Assembly (NCBI RefSeq): GCF_001188955.3
Contig: NZ_JPRF03000054.1
Coordinates: 1 to 64,000 of the forward strand
Reading direction: 5' to 3'
Source of the DNA: Kitasatospora aureofaciens
GTDB taxonomy: Bacteria > Actinomycetota > Actinomycetes > Streptomycetales > Streptomycetaceae
Length of the DNA: 64,000 bases
The notes below the pieces were generated by a model that saw only the letters and a program-made list of their open reading frames with translations, had not been told where the DNA came from and did no database searches. Every line of letters starts with the position of its first letter. Position 1 is the first letter of the stretch. Position numbers and translations under genes: made by a program. Positions 32,073-39,740 of the stretch are shown one piece after another.

Positions 32073-32834
32073 TTACGCAGGAAGGCTGCGCTTCAGCAGG
32101 TCGAACAGCGCCGTCCAGTGCCGGGCGTCGCCGACTGCGTCGTAGCGCGTGGTGTCGGCCTGGGTGAAGCCGTGCCCGGCACCCTCGTACACCTCCGCCC
32201 GGTGGCGTACGCCGGCCGCGGTCATGGCTTCGCTCAGCCGGGCGATCTGCGCGGGCGGCATCGCGTCGTCCCGGTCGGCGTGGCCGAAGTACACCTCGGC
32301 GGTGATCCGTCGGGCGTCCAGGTGCGGGCTGTCCGGGCGGTCGGTGGCGAGGTGGCCGCCGTGGAAGCAGGCGGCTGCGGCGACCCGGTCCGGGTGGCTT
32401 GTCGCGGTGCGCAGGCCGAGGAAGGCACCGAGGCAGTAGCCGGTGACGCCGATCGGGCCGTCCTTGACCAGCGGGGAGCCGTCGAACCAGGCCAGGTAGG
32501 CGTCCGCGTCGCGGGCGGCCACGTCCGGCGCGGTGGCGGTGACGAGCAGCGGGCCGAGCTGGGCGTAGATCTCGGCGCACTGCTCGACGTCGATCAGCTC
32601 GGGCAGTTCGACCAGCGGCGCGCGGCCCTTGCGGTAGTAGGCGTTGGGAACGAGGACGGTGTACCCGGCCTCGGCGATCCGGTCGGCCATGGCCTGGAGG
32701 TGGGGCCGGAGGCCGAAGGCGTCCTGGTACAGCAGCACTCCGGGGTGGGGGCGGCCGTCGTCGGGGTGGGCGAGGTAGGCGTCGGCGGTGCCGTCCGCCG
32801 TCGGGATGTCCACGAGGGTTCCGCGCACGGTCAT
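32073..32834 (-). CDS. Dienelactone hydrolase family protein
   Basis: 253 aa. The nucleophile is cysteine in GVTGYCLGAFLGL, as in true dienelactone hydrolases, with the acid in GHADRDDAMPP and the His in GAGHGFTQADTTRYD. It hydrolyses a small ester or lactone in the cytoplasm. A clear ribosome binding site (AAGGAGAG) precedes ATG 32834. It is on the same strand as, but 162 bp from, the next hydrolase. Confidence 0.88.
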   Translation of the reverse strand: MTVRGTLVDIPTADGTADAYLAHPDDGRPHPGVLLYQDAFGLRPHLQAMADRIAEAGYTVLVPNAYYRKGRAPLVELPELIDVEQCAEIYAQLGPLLVTATAPDVAARDADAYLAWFDGSPLVKDGPIGVTGYCLGAFLGLRTATSHPDRVAAAACFHGGHLATDRPDSPHLDARRITAEVYFGHADRDDAMPPAQIARLSEAMTAAGVRHRAEVYEGAGHGFTQADTTRYDAVGDARHWTALFDLLKRSLPA

Positions 32835-32927
32835 GGGTGAGAGCTCTCCTTAGGGTCCGCGGGCAGCCTAGCCGGTGGGCCCGAACATCCGGGAACGCCC
32901 GGGCGACCGTGCGGCGTTGGGCTGGAC

Positions 32928-33293
32928 ATGGGGTTCATCGTGGGTGTCGGGTGCGTGGTCGCGGCGGTGATCGGGCTGGTGGCGCTGGCGAGTTGGCAGC
33001 TCCGGTCGGAGTCCTCACCGCGCCGTCACGAACGCTCGCCGGGGGTCGGGGTGGGCGGCGGCGGTGGACTGGACGAGCTGTACGCGCTGTTCAGCCCGGG
33101 CAAGCGGATCCAGGTCGAGCAGCGGCGGGAGCAGGCGACACGCCGGGACGACACGCAGGCCGGGGCGCCGCCGCACTTCGGGGTGGACCTGGAGCGGGGC
33201 GTCGCGGTGCTGCGCCATGACAGCAGCGACGGGAACAGCGGGAGCAGCGGGAGCAGCGGCATCGGCGGGAGCAGCGCAGACGCCCGGGTGTAG
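32928..33293 (+). CDS. DUF6191-like small membrane-anchored protein
   Basis: 121 aa. An N-terminal membrane anchor (GFIVGVGCVVAAVIGLVALASWQL, residues 2-25) is followed by a short conserved region, LDELYALFSPGKRIQVEQRRE...DTQAGAPPHFGVDLERGVAVL, which I remember from the actinobacterial family DUF6191, and a Ser/Gly tail. Function unknown. ATG 32928 lacks a strong ribosome binding site. Confidence 0.7.
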   Translation: MGFIVGVGCVVAAVIGLVALASWQLRSESSPRRHERSPGVGVGGGGGLDELYALFSPGKRIQVEQRREQATRRDDTQAGAPPHFGVDLERGVAVLRHDSSDGNSGSSGSSGIGGSSADARV

Positions 33294-33307
33294 AGAAGGC
33301 ACCGCCG

Positions 33308-34183
33308 TCAGAACCGCCGAAGCCGCTCCTCGTCGCCGGTGCGCGGGCAGGTCAGGCAGGCGAGGGCCTCGGGCTTGACGGCGTAGTAGAGGCAGCAGCC
33401 GAGCCGGGTGCGGGTGTGGTGGTCGCGGCCGTCCGGGGAGCGCAACCGGCGGAAGTCGGCCGCTCCGGGCAGCGGCAGGGTGCCGCCGGGCAGCAGGGCT
33501 CCGGCGGCGGCAACGGCGGCGTCCTCCGCAACGGCCAGCCCTTCGACGGCCGTTCGCCGCCCGGCCTCCCCGGCCTCGGCAACCCGGCTCCGGGTGTCGA
33601 GCATCCGGCCGAGGTACCAGACGGCGGAGGCGAGGTCGTCGGTCACCATGCCCCAGAGCGCCCGGTCGCGGCGCCGGGTCGGGCCGGCGAATGCGGCGAG
33701 CACCGGTTCCAGGTGGCCGACCACGGCGGCCCGCAGTTCGGCGCGCAGTTCGTCCTCGCCGGGGCGAGTGACGTGCCCGCCCGGACGCAGTGCGAGTTCG
33801 CCGGTGGGGGCGTGCAGCCAGAGGTCGGCGAGGCCGAGGGCGGGGACCCGTCGGCCGAGGTGCCAGGGGCCGGCGATGAGCAGGCAGACCGACCAGACGT
33901 AGTGGTGGAGCAGCCGTGAGGCGGTGACGTGCGGGCGCGGCGCGCGGCCGTGCTCGGCGGTGATCCGGGACTCCTCGCCGGCCAGGGCGGCGGCCAGCGC
34001 CCCTTCGTGGGTGGCGAGTTGGGCCCCGGAGTACCAGCCGTCGGCAGCCGACGGGTCGGGCGCGGCGGGGTCGAGCAGGCGCAGCCGGAGCGCCGGGCAG
34101 AGCCCGCGCAGCCGCTCGTAGTCGCCGGTCAGGGCGACGGGCCGCCGCCGGGAGAGGACGGGCAGGGGTGTTCCGGGGACCAT
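33308..34183 (-). CDS. FhuF-like siderophore-iron reductase, [2Fe-2S] protein
   Basis: 291 aa. The C-terminus has CCLYYAVKPEALACLTC, a CC-x11-CxxC cluster close to the [2Fe-2S] motif of FhuF-type ferric-siderophore reductases. Such enzymes release iron by reducing it after uptake. I chose ATG 34183 (MVPGTPLPVL) because longer forms would be translated through the iron box at 34217-34235. The gene is divergent from the FecCD importer and almost certainly repressed by iron. Confidence 0.78.
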   Translation of the reverse strand: MVPGTPLPVLSRRRPVALTGDYERLRGLCPALRLRLLDPAAPDPSAADGWYSGAQLATHEGALAAALAGEESRITAEHGRAPRPHVTASRLLHHYVWSVCLLIAGPWHLGRRVPALGLADLWLHAPTGELALRPGGHVTRPGEDELRAELRAAVVGHLEPVLAAFAGPTRRRDRALWGMVTDDLASAVWYLGRMLDTRSRVAEAGEAGRRTAVEGLAVAEDAAVAAAGALLPGGTLPLPGAADFRRLRSPDGRDHHTRTRLGCCLYYAVKPEALACLTCPRTGDEERLRRF

Positions 34184-34216
34184 CGGCGCTCCCGAGATCG
34201 ACTCCGAGTGATCGAT

Positions 34217-34235
34217 TAAGGTGAGGCTCACCTTA
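34217..34235 (-). promoter_or_regulatory. Iron box upstream of the FhuF-like gene
   Basis: TAAGGTGAGGCTCACCTTA is a perfect 19-bp inverted repeat with a central G. It matches the DmdR/IdeR consensus for iron-dependent repression (TWAGGTWAG half-sites). It lies 34 bp upstream of the FhuF-like start. Confidence 0.9.
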
Positions 34236-34306
34236 CAATGCCTCAGAGTGTGCACCAACCACCCTTCCGCCGGAACGGGCGATCCACCTCGACCGGCGAA
34301 CCCGCC

Positions 34307-34337
34307 TTGACGAACTTAGGTAAACCTAACCTAAGAT
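34307..34337 (+). promoter_or_regulatory. Iron box overlapping the importer promoter
   Basis: TTAGGTAAACCTAACCTAA (34316-34334) matches the iron box. TTGACG (34307-34312) and TAAGAT (34332-34337) can serve as -35 and -10 (19-nt spacer), so the box fills the spacer and touches the -10. GTG 34346 lies 8 nt after the -10, implying a leaderless, iron-repressed importer transcript. Confidence 0.85.
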
Positions 34338-34345
34338 ATCGACTC

Positions 34346-35380
34346 GTGTTGAGAACCGAACCGCCGCCCGCGACAACCCCGGCCACGCCTCGTTCCTCGG
34401 CGGTCCGGCGGCCCCTGCTGCTGGTCGCCGGTATGGGCGCGCTCGTGCTGTGCGCCGCCCTGAGCCTTGCGCTGGGCTCCCGATCCGTCCCGCTGGCCAC
34501 CGTCGTCGACGCCCTCACCGGTGCCGCCCATGGCGGTGACGCCGACGTGGTGACGGGCCTTCGGGTCCCGCGCACCCTCATCGGGCTGGCCGTCGGCGCC
34601 GCGCTCGGTGTCGCCGGGGCGGTCGCCCAGGGCGTCACCCGCAACCCGCTGGCCTCACCGATCACCCTCGGCATCAACGCCGGCGCGAGCCTGGCCGTGG
34701 TCGCCGCGATCTACACGCTGGACCTCTCCCGCCCGGCCGAGTACGTCTGGTTCGCCTTCGCCGGGGCGGCCGTCGCCGCCGTCGCCGCGTACGCGATGTC
34801 CCGGCGCGGCGGGGACCTCGACCCGGTCCGGCTCGCGCTGGGCGGCACCGTGCTCACCGTGGTGCTCACCTCCTGGACCTCCGCGCTGATGCTGGCCAGT
34901 CACCGCACCCTGGACGAGGCCCGTTTCTGGCTGGCCGGCTCGATCGCCGGGCGGCACCTGGACACCCTCACCCCGGTCCTGCCGTTCCTGGTCCTCGGCC
35001 TGGTGGCCGCCTTCGCGATCTCGCCCGCGCTCAACGCGCTGGCCCTGGGTGACGAGACCGCCCAGTCGCTGGGCGTGCCGGTGGCCCGGATCCGGGTGGT
35101 CGGCGGACTGGCCGTGGTCCTGCTCGCGGGCAGCGCGGTCGCCGTCTCCGGACCGGTGGCGTTCATCGGACTGGCGGCACCCCACCTGGTCCGTCCGCTG
35201 CTCGGCAACGACCACCGCTGGCTTCTGCCCGGCTGTCTGATCACCGGGCCGCTGCTGCTGCTCGCCGCCGACGTGCTCGGCCGGCTCGTGGTGCGGCCCT
35301 CCGAGATCGAGGTGGGCATCGTGACCGCCTTCCTCGGCGCTCCGCTGCTCGCCGTGCTGGCCCGGAAGGTGGCCAAGTGA
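34346..35380 (+). CDS. FecCD-type ferric-siderophore permease, subunit 1
   Basis: 344 aa, about nine or ten membrane segments, BtuC/FecCD family. Family motifs include GVAGAVAQGVTRNPLASPITLGINAGA and the later GPVAFIGLAAPHLVRPLLGNDHR coupling region. The start at GTG 34346 is set by the promoter and iron box, which lie inside longer in-frame readings. The stop overlaps the second permease gene (GTGA/ATG region), consistent with one operon. Confidence 0.92.
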   Translation: MLRTEPPPATTPATPRSSAVRRPLLLVAGMGALVLCAALSLALGSRSVPLATVVDALTGAAHGGDADVVTGLRVPRTLIGLAVGAALGVAGAVAQGVTRNPLASPITLGINAGASLAVVAAIYTLDLSRPAEYVWFAFAGAAVAAVAAYAMSRRGGDLDPVRLALGGTVLTVVLTSWTSALMLASHRTLDEARFWLAGSIAGRHLDTLTPVLPFLVLGLVAAFAISPALNALALGDETAQSLGVPVARIRVVGGLAVVLLAGSAVAVSGPVAFIGLAAPHLVRPLLGNDHRWLLPGCLITGPLLLLAADVLGRLVVRPSEIEVGIVTAFLGAPLLAVLARKVAK

Positions 35381-36456
35381 CCGCGCCGACCGACCCGACG
35401 AGGCTCACCGCACCGACCGCGCCGACCGCACGGACCCGTCGGACGGGCGCGATCACCCGTCGCCGGGCCCGGACCGCCGCCTGGTCACTGCTCGCCCTCG
35501 CACTGCTGGTGCTGCTGACCGGCGTCGCGCTCGGCACCGGCCAGGTGAGCATCTCCGCCTGGGACGCGCTGCGCGCCCTGTTCGGTCAGGGCGAGCCCGG
35601 CAACGTGCTGGTGGTGCAGCAGTTCCGGGCACCCCGAGTGGTGTCCGCGCTGATCGCGGGCGCCGGACTGGCGATGGCCGGCTCGATGCTCCAGCGACTC
35701 TTCCGCAACCCGCTGGCCGCCCCCGACACCATCGGCATCACCGGCGGCGCCTCCTTCGGCGCGGTGCTGATGCTCGCCACCGGCGCCTCGCAGCAGCTGA
35801 TCCCGCTGGCCGCCGTCGGCGGCGGACTGCTCGCCGCGATGCTGCTCGGCGGCTTCGCCTGGCGGTCGAAGATGGCCGTCACCCGGCTGGTCCTGGTCGG
35901 CCTGGCGGTCCAGCAGGGCCTGGCGGCCGCCGTGAACCTGATGATCGTACGGTTCCCGGCCGAGTTGGCCTCCTCCGCGATGCAGTGGACCACCGGCTCG
36001 CTGTACGGACGCAACTGGACCGAGGTGTGGATCGGCGGCACCGCCATCGCGCTGACCGCCGCGGCCCTGCTGCTCTGCCAGCGGCGGGTCGCCGTCCTCG
36101 ACCTCGGCGACGACTCGGCCGGCGGCCTCGGCCTGAACCCCGCCCGGGACCGGCTCTGGCTACTGCTGCTCACCATCACGCTCGCCTCGCTGGCCGCCGC
36201 CCTCACCGGGCCGGTCGCCTTCGTCGCGCTCGCCGTGCCCCACCTGGTCCGGCTGCTCGCCGGGCCGCCCACCCTCGGCACGCTCGGCCTCACCGCGCTC
36301 ACCGGCGCCGTGCTGCTGCTCTCGGCCGACCTCCTCGTGCTCCACGTGATCCCCGTCCACGGCCTGCCGGTCGGTGCCGTCACCGCCACCCTCGGCGCGC
36401 CCTGGCTCCTGGTGCTGATGATCCGCCAGGGCCGGCTTCCCCAGAGGAGCAGCTGA
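35377..36456 (+). CDS. FecCD-type ferric-siderophore permease, subunit 2
   Basis: 359 aa, FecCD family with a 40-residue Thr/Arg-rich N-terminal extension before the first membrane segment (TAAWSLLALALLVLLTGVALG). AGSMLQRLFRNPLAAPDTIGITGGASFG and GPVAFVALAVPHLVRLLAGPP mark the two typical regions. It forms the heterodimeric channel with subunit 1. GTG 35377 overlaps the previous stop by 4 nt. Confidence 0.92.
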   Translation: MTAPTDPTRLTAPTAPTARTRRTGAITRRRARTAAWSLLALALLVLLTGVALGTGQVSISAWDALRALFGQGEPGNVLVVQQFRAPRVVSALIAGAGLAMAGSMLQRLFRNPLAAPDTIGITGGASFGAVLMLATGASQQLIPLAAVGGGLLAAMLLGGFAWRSKMAVTRLVLVGLAVQQGLAAAVNLMIVRFPAELASSAMQWTTGSLYGRNWTEVWIGGTAIALTAAALLLCQRRVAVLDLGDDSAGGLGLNPARDRLWLLLLTITLASLAAALTGPVAFVALAVPHLVRLLAGPPTLGTLGLTALTGAVLLLSADLLVLHVIPVHGLPVGAVTATLGAPWLLVLMIRQGRLPQRSS

Positions 36457-37334
36457 TGACCAGCACCACCGACGTCAACCGGCTCGCCGCCCACAGCCTC
36501 GGGCTGCGCTACGGCGACCGCACCATCCTCGAAGGCCTCGACCTCGAACTGCCCGGCGGCGCCGTCACCGCGATCGTCGGACCGAACGCCTGCGGCAAGT
36601 CGACCCTGCTGCGCGGCCTCGTCCGGCTGCTCGACCCGGCCGCCGGCACCGTCACCCTGGACGGCGCCGACATCCACCGGATGCCCGCCCGGACGCTGGC
36701 CAAGCGGATGGGCCTGCTGCCGCAGCAACCGGTCACGCCCGAGGCGGTCACCGTCGAGGCGCTGGTGCGGCTCGGACGCTACCCCCACCAGCGGATGCTC
36801 AGCCCTTGGTCCAAGGCCGACCAGGCCGCGGTCGAGGAGGCGCTGACCCGCACCGGCACCGCCGAACTGCGCGACCGGCAGGTCGACCGGCTCTCCGGCG
36901 GGCAGCGCCAGCGGGTGTGGATCGCGCTGGCGCTCGCCCAGGAGACCGACCTGCTGCTGCTCGACGAACCGACCACCTTCCTCGACCTGCGCCACCAGCT
37001 CGACGTGCTCGACCTGGTCGCCGACCTCCACGCCGAGGCCGGGCGCACTGTCGTCATGGTGCTGCACGACCTCGGGCAGGCCGCGCGGTACGCCGACCAC
37101 CTGGTGGTGCTCAAGGACGGGCGGCTCGCGGCGGCCGGTCCGCCCACCGAGGTGCTGACGGCCGAGCTGGTGGAGTCCGTGTTCGGCGTGCCGTGCCGGG
37201 TGGTGCCCGACCCGGAGACCGGTACGCCGCTGGTCGTGCCGCGGGCGCGCACCCGGGCCGCGGCCGCTGCTCCCGCCTCCGCCTCTGCCACTGCTCCCGC
37301 CTCCGCGGCTGCTTCCGCCTCCGTTCCCGCGTGA
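36456..37334 (+). CDS. Ferric-siderophore ABC transporter ATPase
   Basis: 292 aa, FepC/FhuC type. Walker A GPNACGKST, signature LSGGQRQRVWIALALAQ, Walker B LLLLDEPTTFLDL and switch His VLHDLGQAARY. It powers the FecCD pair. The last 25 residues are a low-complexity Ala/Ser/Pro tail encoded by a GCC/TCC repeat. ATG 36456 overlaps the previous stop by one base. Confidence 0.95.
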   Translation: MTSTTDVNRLAAHSLGLRYGDRTILEGLDLELPGGAVTAIVGPNACGKSTLLRGLVRLLDPAAGTVTLDGADIHRMPARTLAKRMGLLPQQPVTPEAVTVEALVRLGRYPHQRMLSPWSKADQAAVEEALTRTGTAELRDRQVDRLSGGQRQRVWIALALAQETDLLLLDEPTTFLDLRHQLDVLDLVADLHAEAGRTVVMVLHDLGQAARYADHLVVLKDGRLAAAGPPTEVLTAELVESVFGVPCRVVPDPETGTPLVVPRARTRAAAAAPASASATAPASAAASASVPA

Positions 37335-37381
37335 ACCCCCCTTTCCCATCCCCCCGTTCGACCCGATCCAAGGAATTCCCG

Positions 37382-38380
37382 ATGAACCGCCGACTCCCCG
37401 TCGCCGTCCTCGCCGTCACGCTCTCCGCCACGCTCCTCGCCGCCTGCGGCAGCAGCGGGGACACGTCCACGTCGGGCGGGGGCTCCGCGTCCTCCGCCGC
37501 CCCGTCGGGCACCGCCGCCGGGTTCCCGCGCAGCGTCAAGCACGCCGCCGGGACGGCCCAGATCAAGTCGCAGCCCAAGCGCGTCGTGGTGCTGGACAGC
37601 GGAGAGCTGGACGACGTCACGCTGCTCGGCATCACGCCGGTCGGCGCGGTGTCCCCGCACATGAAAACCGAGGGCGGGTTCCCGAACTACCTCAAGGACA
37701 GGATCAAGGACACCAAGGACGTCGGCCCGATGAACGAGCCGAACCTGGAGCTGATCGCCTCCCTGAAGCCCGACCTGATCCTCTCCTCCAAGGTCCGGCA
37801 CGCCAAGGTGTACGACCAGCTGAACGCGATCGCGCCGACCGTGCTGGCCGAGACCACCGGGTTCCCGTGGAAGGAGAACCTGGCGCTGTACGCCCAGGCG
37901 CTCGGCAAGGAGGACGAGGCGAAGAAGGCGCTCGCCGACTACGAGGAGCGGGCGCACAAGCTGGGCGAGGCGATCAAGGCGAAGTACAACGGGAAGATGC
38001 CGACCGCCTCGGTGGTCCGCTTCGTGGCCGGCCCGACCCGCCTGTACGCCAAGGCCTCCTACAGCGGTGTGGTGCTCAAGGACGTGGGCCTGGCCCGCCC
38101 GACCTCGCAGGACGTGGACAAGAACATCATCGAGGTCAGCGCGGAGCAGATCAACCAGGCCGACGCCGACCTGGTGTTCGTCACCACCGCCGACGACCCG
38201 TCCAAGACCAAGGAGAGCGAGGTCCAGCAGACCCCGGTCTGGCAGGGCCTGAACGCCGTCAAGGACAGCAAGGTCTTCACCGTGCCGGACGAGACCTGGA
38301 TGTCCGGCATCGGCGTCCAGGCCGCGGACGCGATGCTCGTCGACATCGCGAAGGCGGCGGGCGTGGACGCGCCCGAGTAG
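37382..38380 (+). CDS. Ferric-siderophore substrate-binding lipoprotein
   Basis: 332 aa. Lipoprotein signal with the lipobox LAAC (Cys about residue 21), a Ser/Gly linker, then the two-lobe fold of class III binding proteins: NEPNLELIASLKPDLILSS and TPVWQGLNAVKDSKVFTVPDETW. It delivers the ferric siderophore to the FecCD pair. AAGGAA lies before ATG 37382. It resembles the orphan binding protein at 23922. Confidence 0.93.
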   Translation: MNRRLPVAVLAVTLSATLLAACGSSGDTSTSGGGSASSAAPSGTAAGFPRSVKHAAGTAQIKSQPKRVVVLDSGELDDVTLLGITPVGAVSPHMKTEGGFPNYLKDRIKDTKDVGPMNEPNLELIASLKPDLILSSKVRHAKVYDQLNAIAPTVLAETTGFPWKENLALYAQALGKEDEAKKALADYEERAHKLGEAIKAKYNGKMPTASVVRFVAGPTRLYAKASYSGVVLKDVGLARPTSQDVDKNIIEVSAEQINQADADLVFVTTADDPSKTKESEVQQTPVWQGLNAVKDSKVFTVPDETWMSGIGVQAADAMLVDIAKAAGVDAPE

Positions 38381-38423
38381 CCGTTGCCCGCTGTTCGCCC
38401 GCCCTCGGCTGAGGAGGAGCAGC

Positions 38424-38503
38424 GAACAACGCACAACGAACAACTGACACCGAACGGATAACAGAGTTCGAAAGTTGTCATCTGTCATCTGTTATCCGTT
38501 CGC
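38424..38503. repeat. TGACAG-family palindrome, copy C
   Basis: Perfect 14-bp arms CGAACGGATAACAG (38451-38464) and CTGTTATCCGTTCG (38489-38502) enclose GTTCGAAAG and a TCTGTCATCTG segment. It lies between the importer operon and the first siderophore synthesis gene, on the same strand as both, so it could attenuate or process the joint transcript. Confidence 0.88.
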
Positions 38504-38540
38504 CGTCCTTCGTCCGCCACCCCGCCCCCAAGGAACTCCC

Positions 38541-39740
38541 ATGCGGCTCTACCTGCTCGCCCTCAACCCCACCGACTCGGTCACCCTCGGCTTCCTACCC
38601 GCCGCCGCCCGGCTCGGGCTCGACGTCACCGTTCTCACCGACCACGTCGAGGCCCACCAACGCGCCTACTCCGAAGCGGAATTCGCCTGCGAGGTGGTGG
38701 AGTGCGACGTCCAGGACTTCCGCGAGGTGATCGGGCTGATATCCCAACACCACGCGCCTGCCGCGGTGTTCAGCAACAGCGACCATCTGCAGACCCAGAC
38801 CGCGCTGGTCGCCGAGTACTTCGGTCTGCCCGGCAAGGACTGGAAGGCCGCACTGCGGGCGAAGAACAAGGGCGAGCTGCGCCGCCACCTCGCCGAGTGC
38901 GGGCTGGACCGGGTCTGGTCCGCCGAACTGGTGCCGGGGCAGGACCCGGCCGGCCTCGCCCCGCCGTTCCCGTGCATCGTCAAGCCTCGCGAGGGCGTCG
39001 CCAGCGAGGACGTCACCCTGGTCGCCGACGCCGCCGGACTCGCCAGGCGGGTCCGGGAGATCCAGCGCCGCCGCCCCGGCGCCACGCTGGTGGTGGAGGA
39101 GTTCCTGGACGGCGAGCTGTGCACCCTGGAGACCCTCGGCGACGGCCGTGACCGGCACGTCCTCGGCGGCTTCCGCACCCGGCTCTCCCCGCCCCCGGAC
39201 TTCATCGAGGAGGTCCTGACCTTCGTCCCGGCGCACCCCCGGCCGGTGGTCGACCAGGTACTCGACCAGCTCGACGCCCTCGGCGTCGGACTCGGCGCCT
39301 GCCACACCGAGTTCGTCCTCCAGCCGGACGGCCGCGCCCGCCTCATCGAGGTCAACTACCGTGCCATCGGCGACCAGTGCGACCTGATGCTCGCCGAGAT
39401 CCTCCGGCTCCCCTACTTCGAGCTGGTGCTGCGCACCCATGTCGGCGAACCGCTGCCCGCCGACCTCGGCGCACGCACCGACCAGCGGGCCCGCCACGAG
39501 CGCGTCTGCGCCGAACAGGCAGGCACCCTGACCGCCGCCCCCGAACCGCACTTCGAGCGGCGCGCCGACGGCGTCGTGCTCTCCTACCGCCCGGTCCGTG
39601 AACTCGGCGCCCACCACGAGCTCTACCGCACCAACCGCGACTACCTGGGCGTCGTCTGGGCGGTCGGCCCGGACCAGGGCGCGGTGGACGCCGCCGTGGC
39701 GGAGTTCATCGCCGCCAACCGCTGGGAGATCGCCTCATGA
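38541..39740 (+). CDS. ATP-grasp ligase of siderophore synthesis, PvsA-like
   Basis: 399 aa ATP-grasp enzyme. The nucleotide-binding region shows FPCIVKPREGVASEDV and VVEEFLDGELCTLE, and the metal region shows ACHTEFVLQPDGRARLIEVNYRAIGDQ. In the vibrioferrin pathway the equivalent PvsA joins an amino acid to a citrate conjugate. First gene of a five-gene coupled set in the pvsABCDE order. AAGGAA lies before ATG 38541, the same context as at the binding-protein start. No iron box lies directly upstream, so read-through from the importer promoter is likely. Confidence 0.85.
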   Translation: MRLYLLALNPTDSVTLGFLPAAARLGLDVTVLTDHVEAHQRAYSEAEFACEVVECDVQDFREVIGLISQHHAPAAVFSNSDHLQTQTALVAEYFGLPGKDWKAALRAKNKGELRRHLAECGLDRVWSAELVPGQDPAGLAPPFPCIVKPREGVASEDVTLVADAAGLARRVREIQRRRPGATLVVEEFLDGELCTLETLGDGRDRHVLGGFRTRLSPPPDFIEEVLTFVPAHPRPVVDQVLDQLDALGVGLGACHTEFVLQPDGRARLIEVNYRAIGDQCDLMLAEILRLPYFELVLRTHVGEPLPADLGARTDQRARHERVCAEQAGTLTAAPEPHFERRADGVVLSYRPVRELGAHHELYRTNRDYLGVVWAVGPDQGAVDAAVAEFIAANRWEIAS

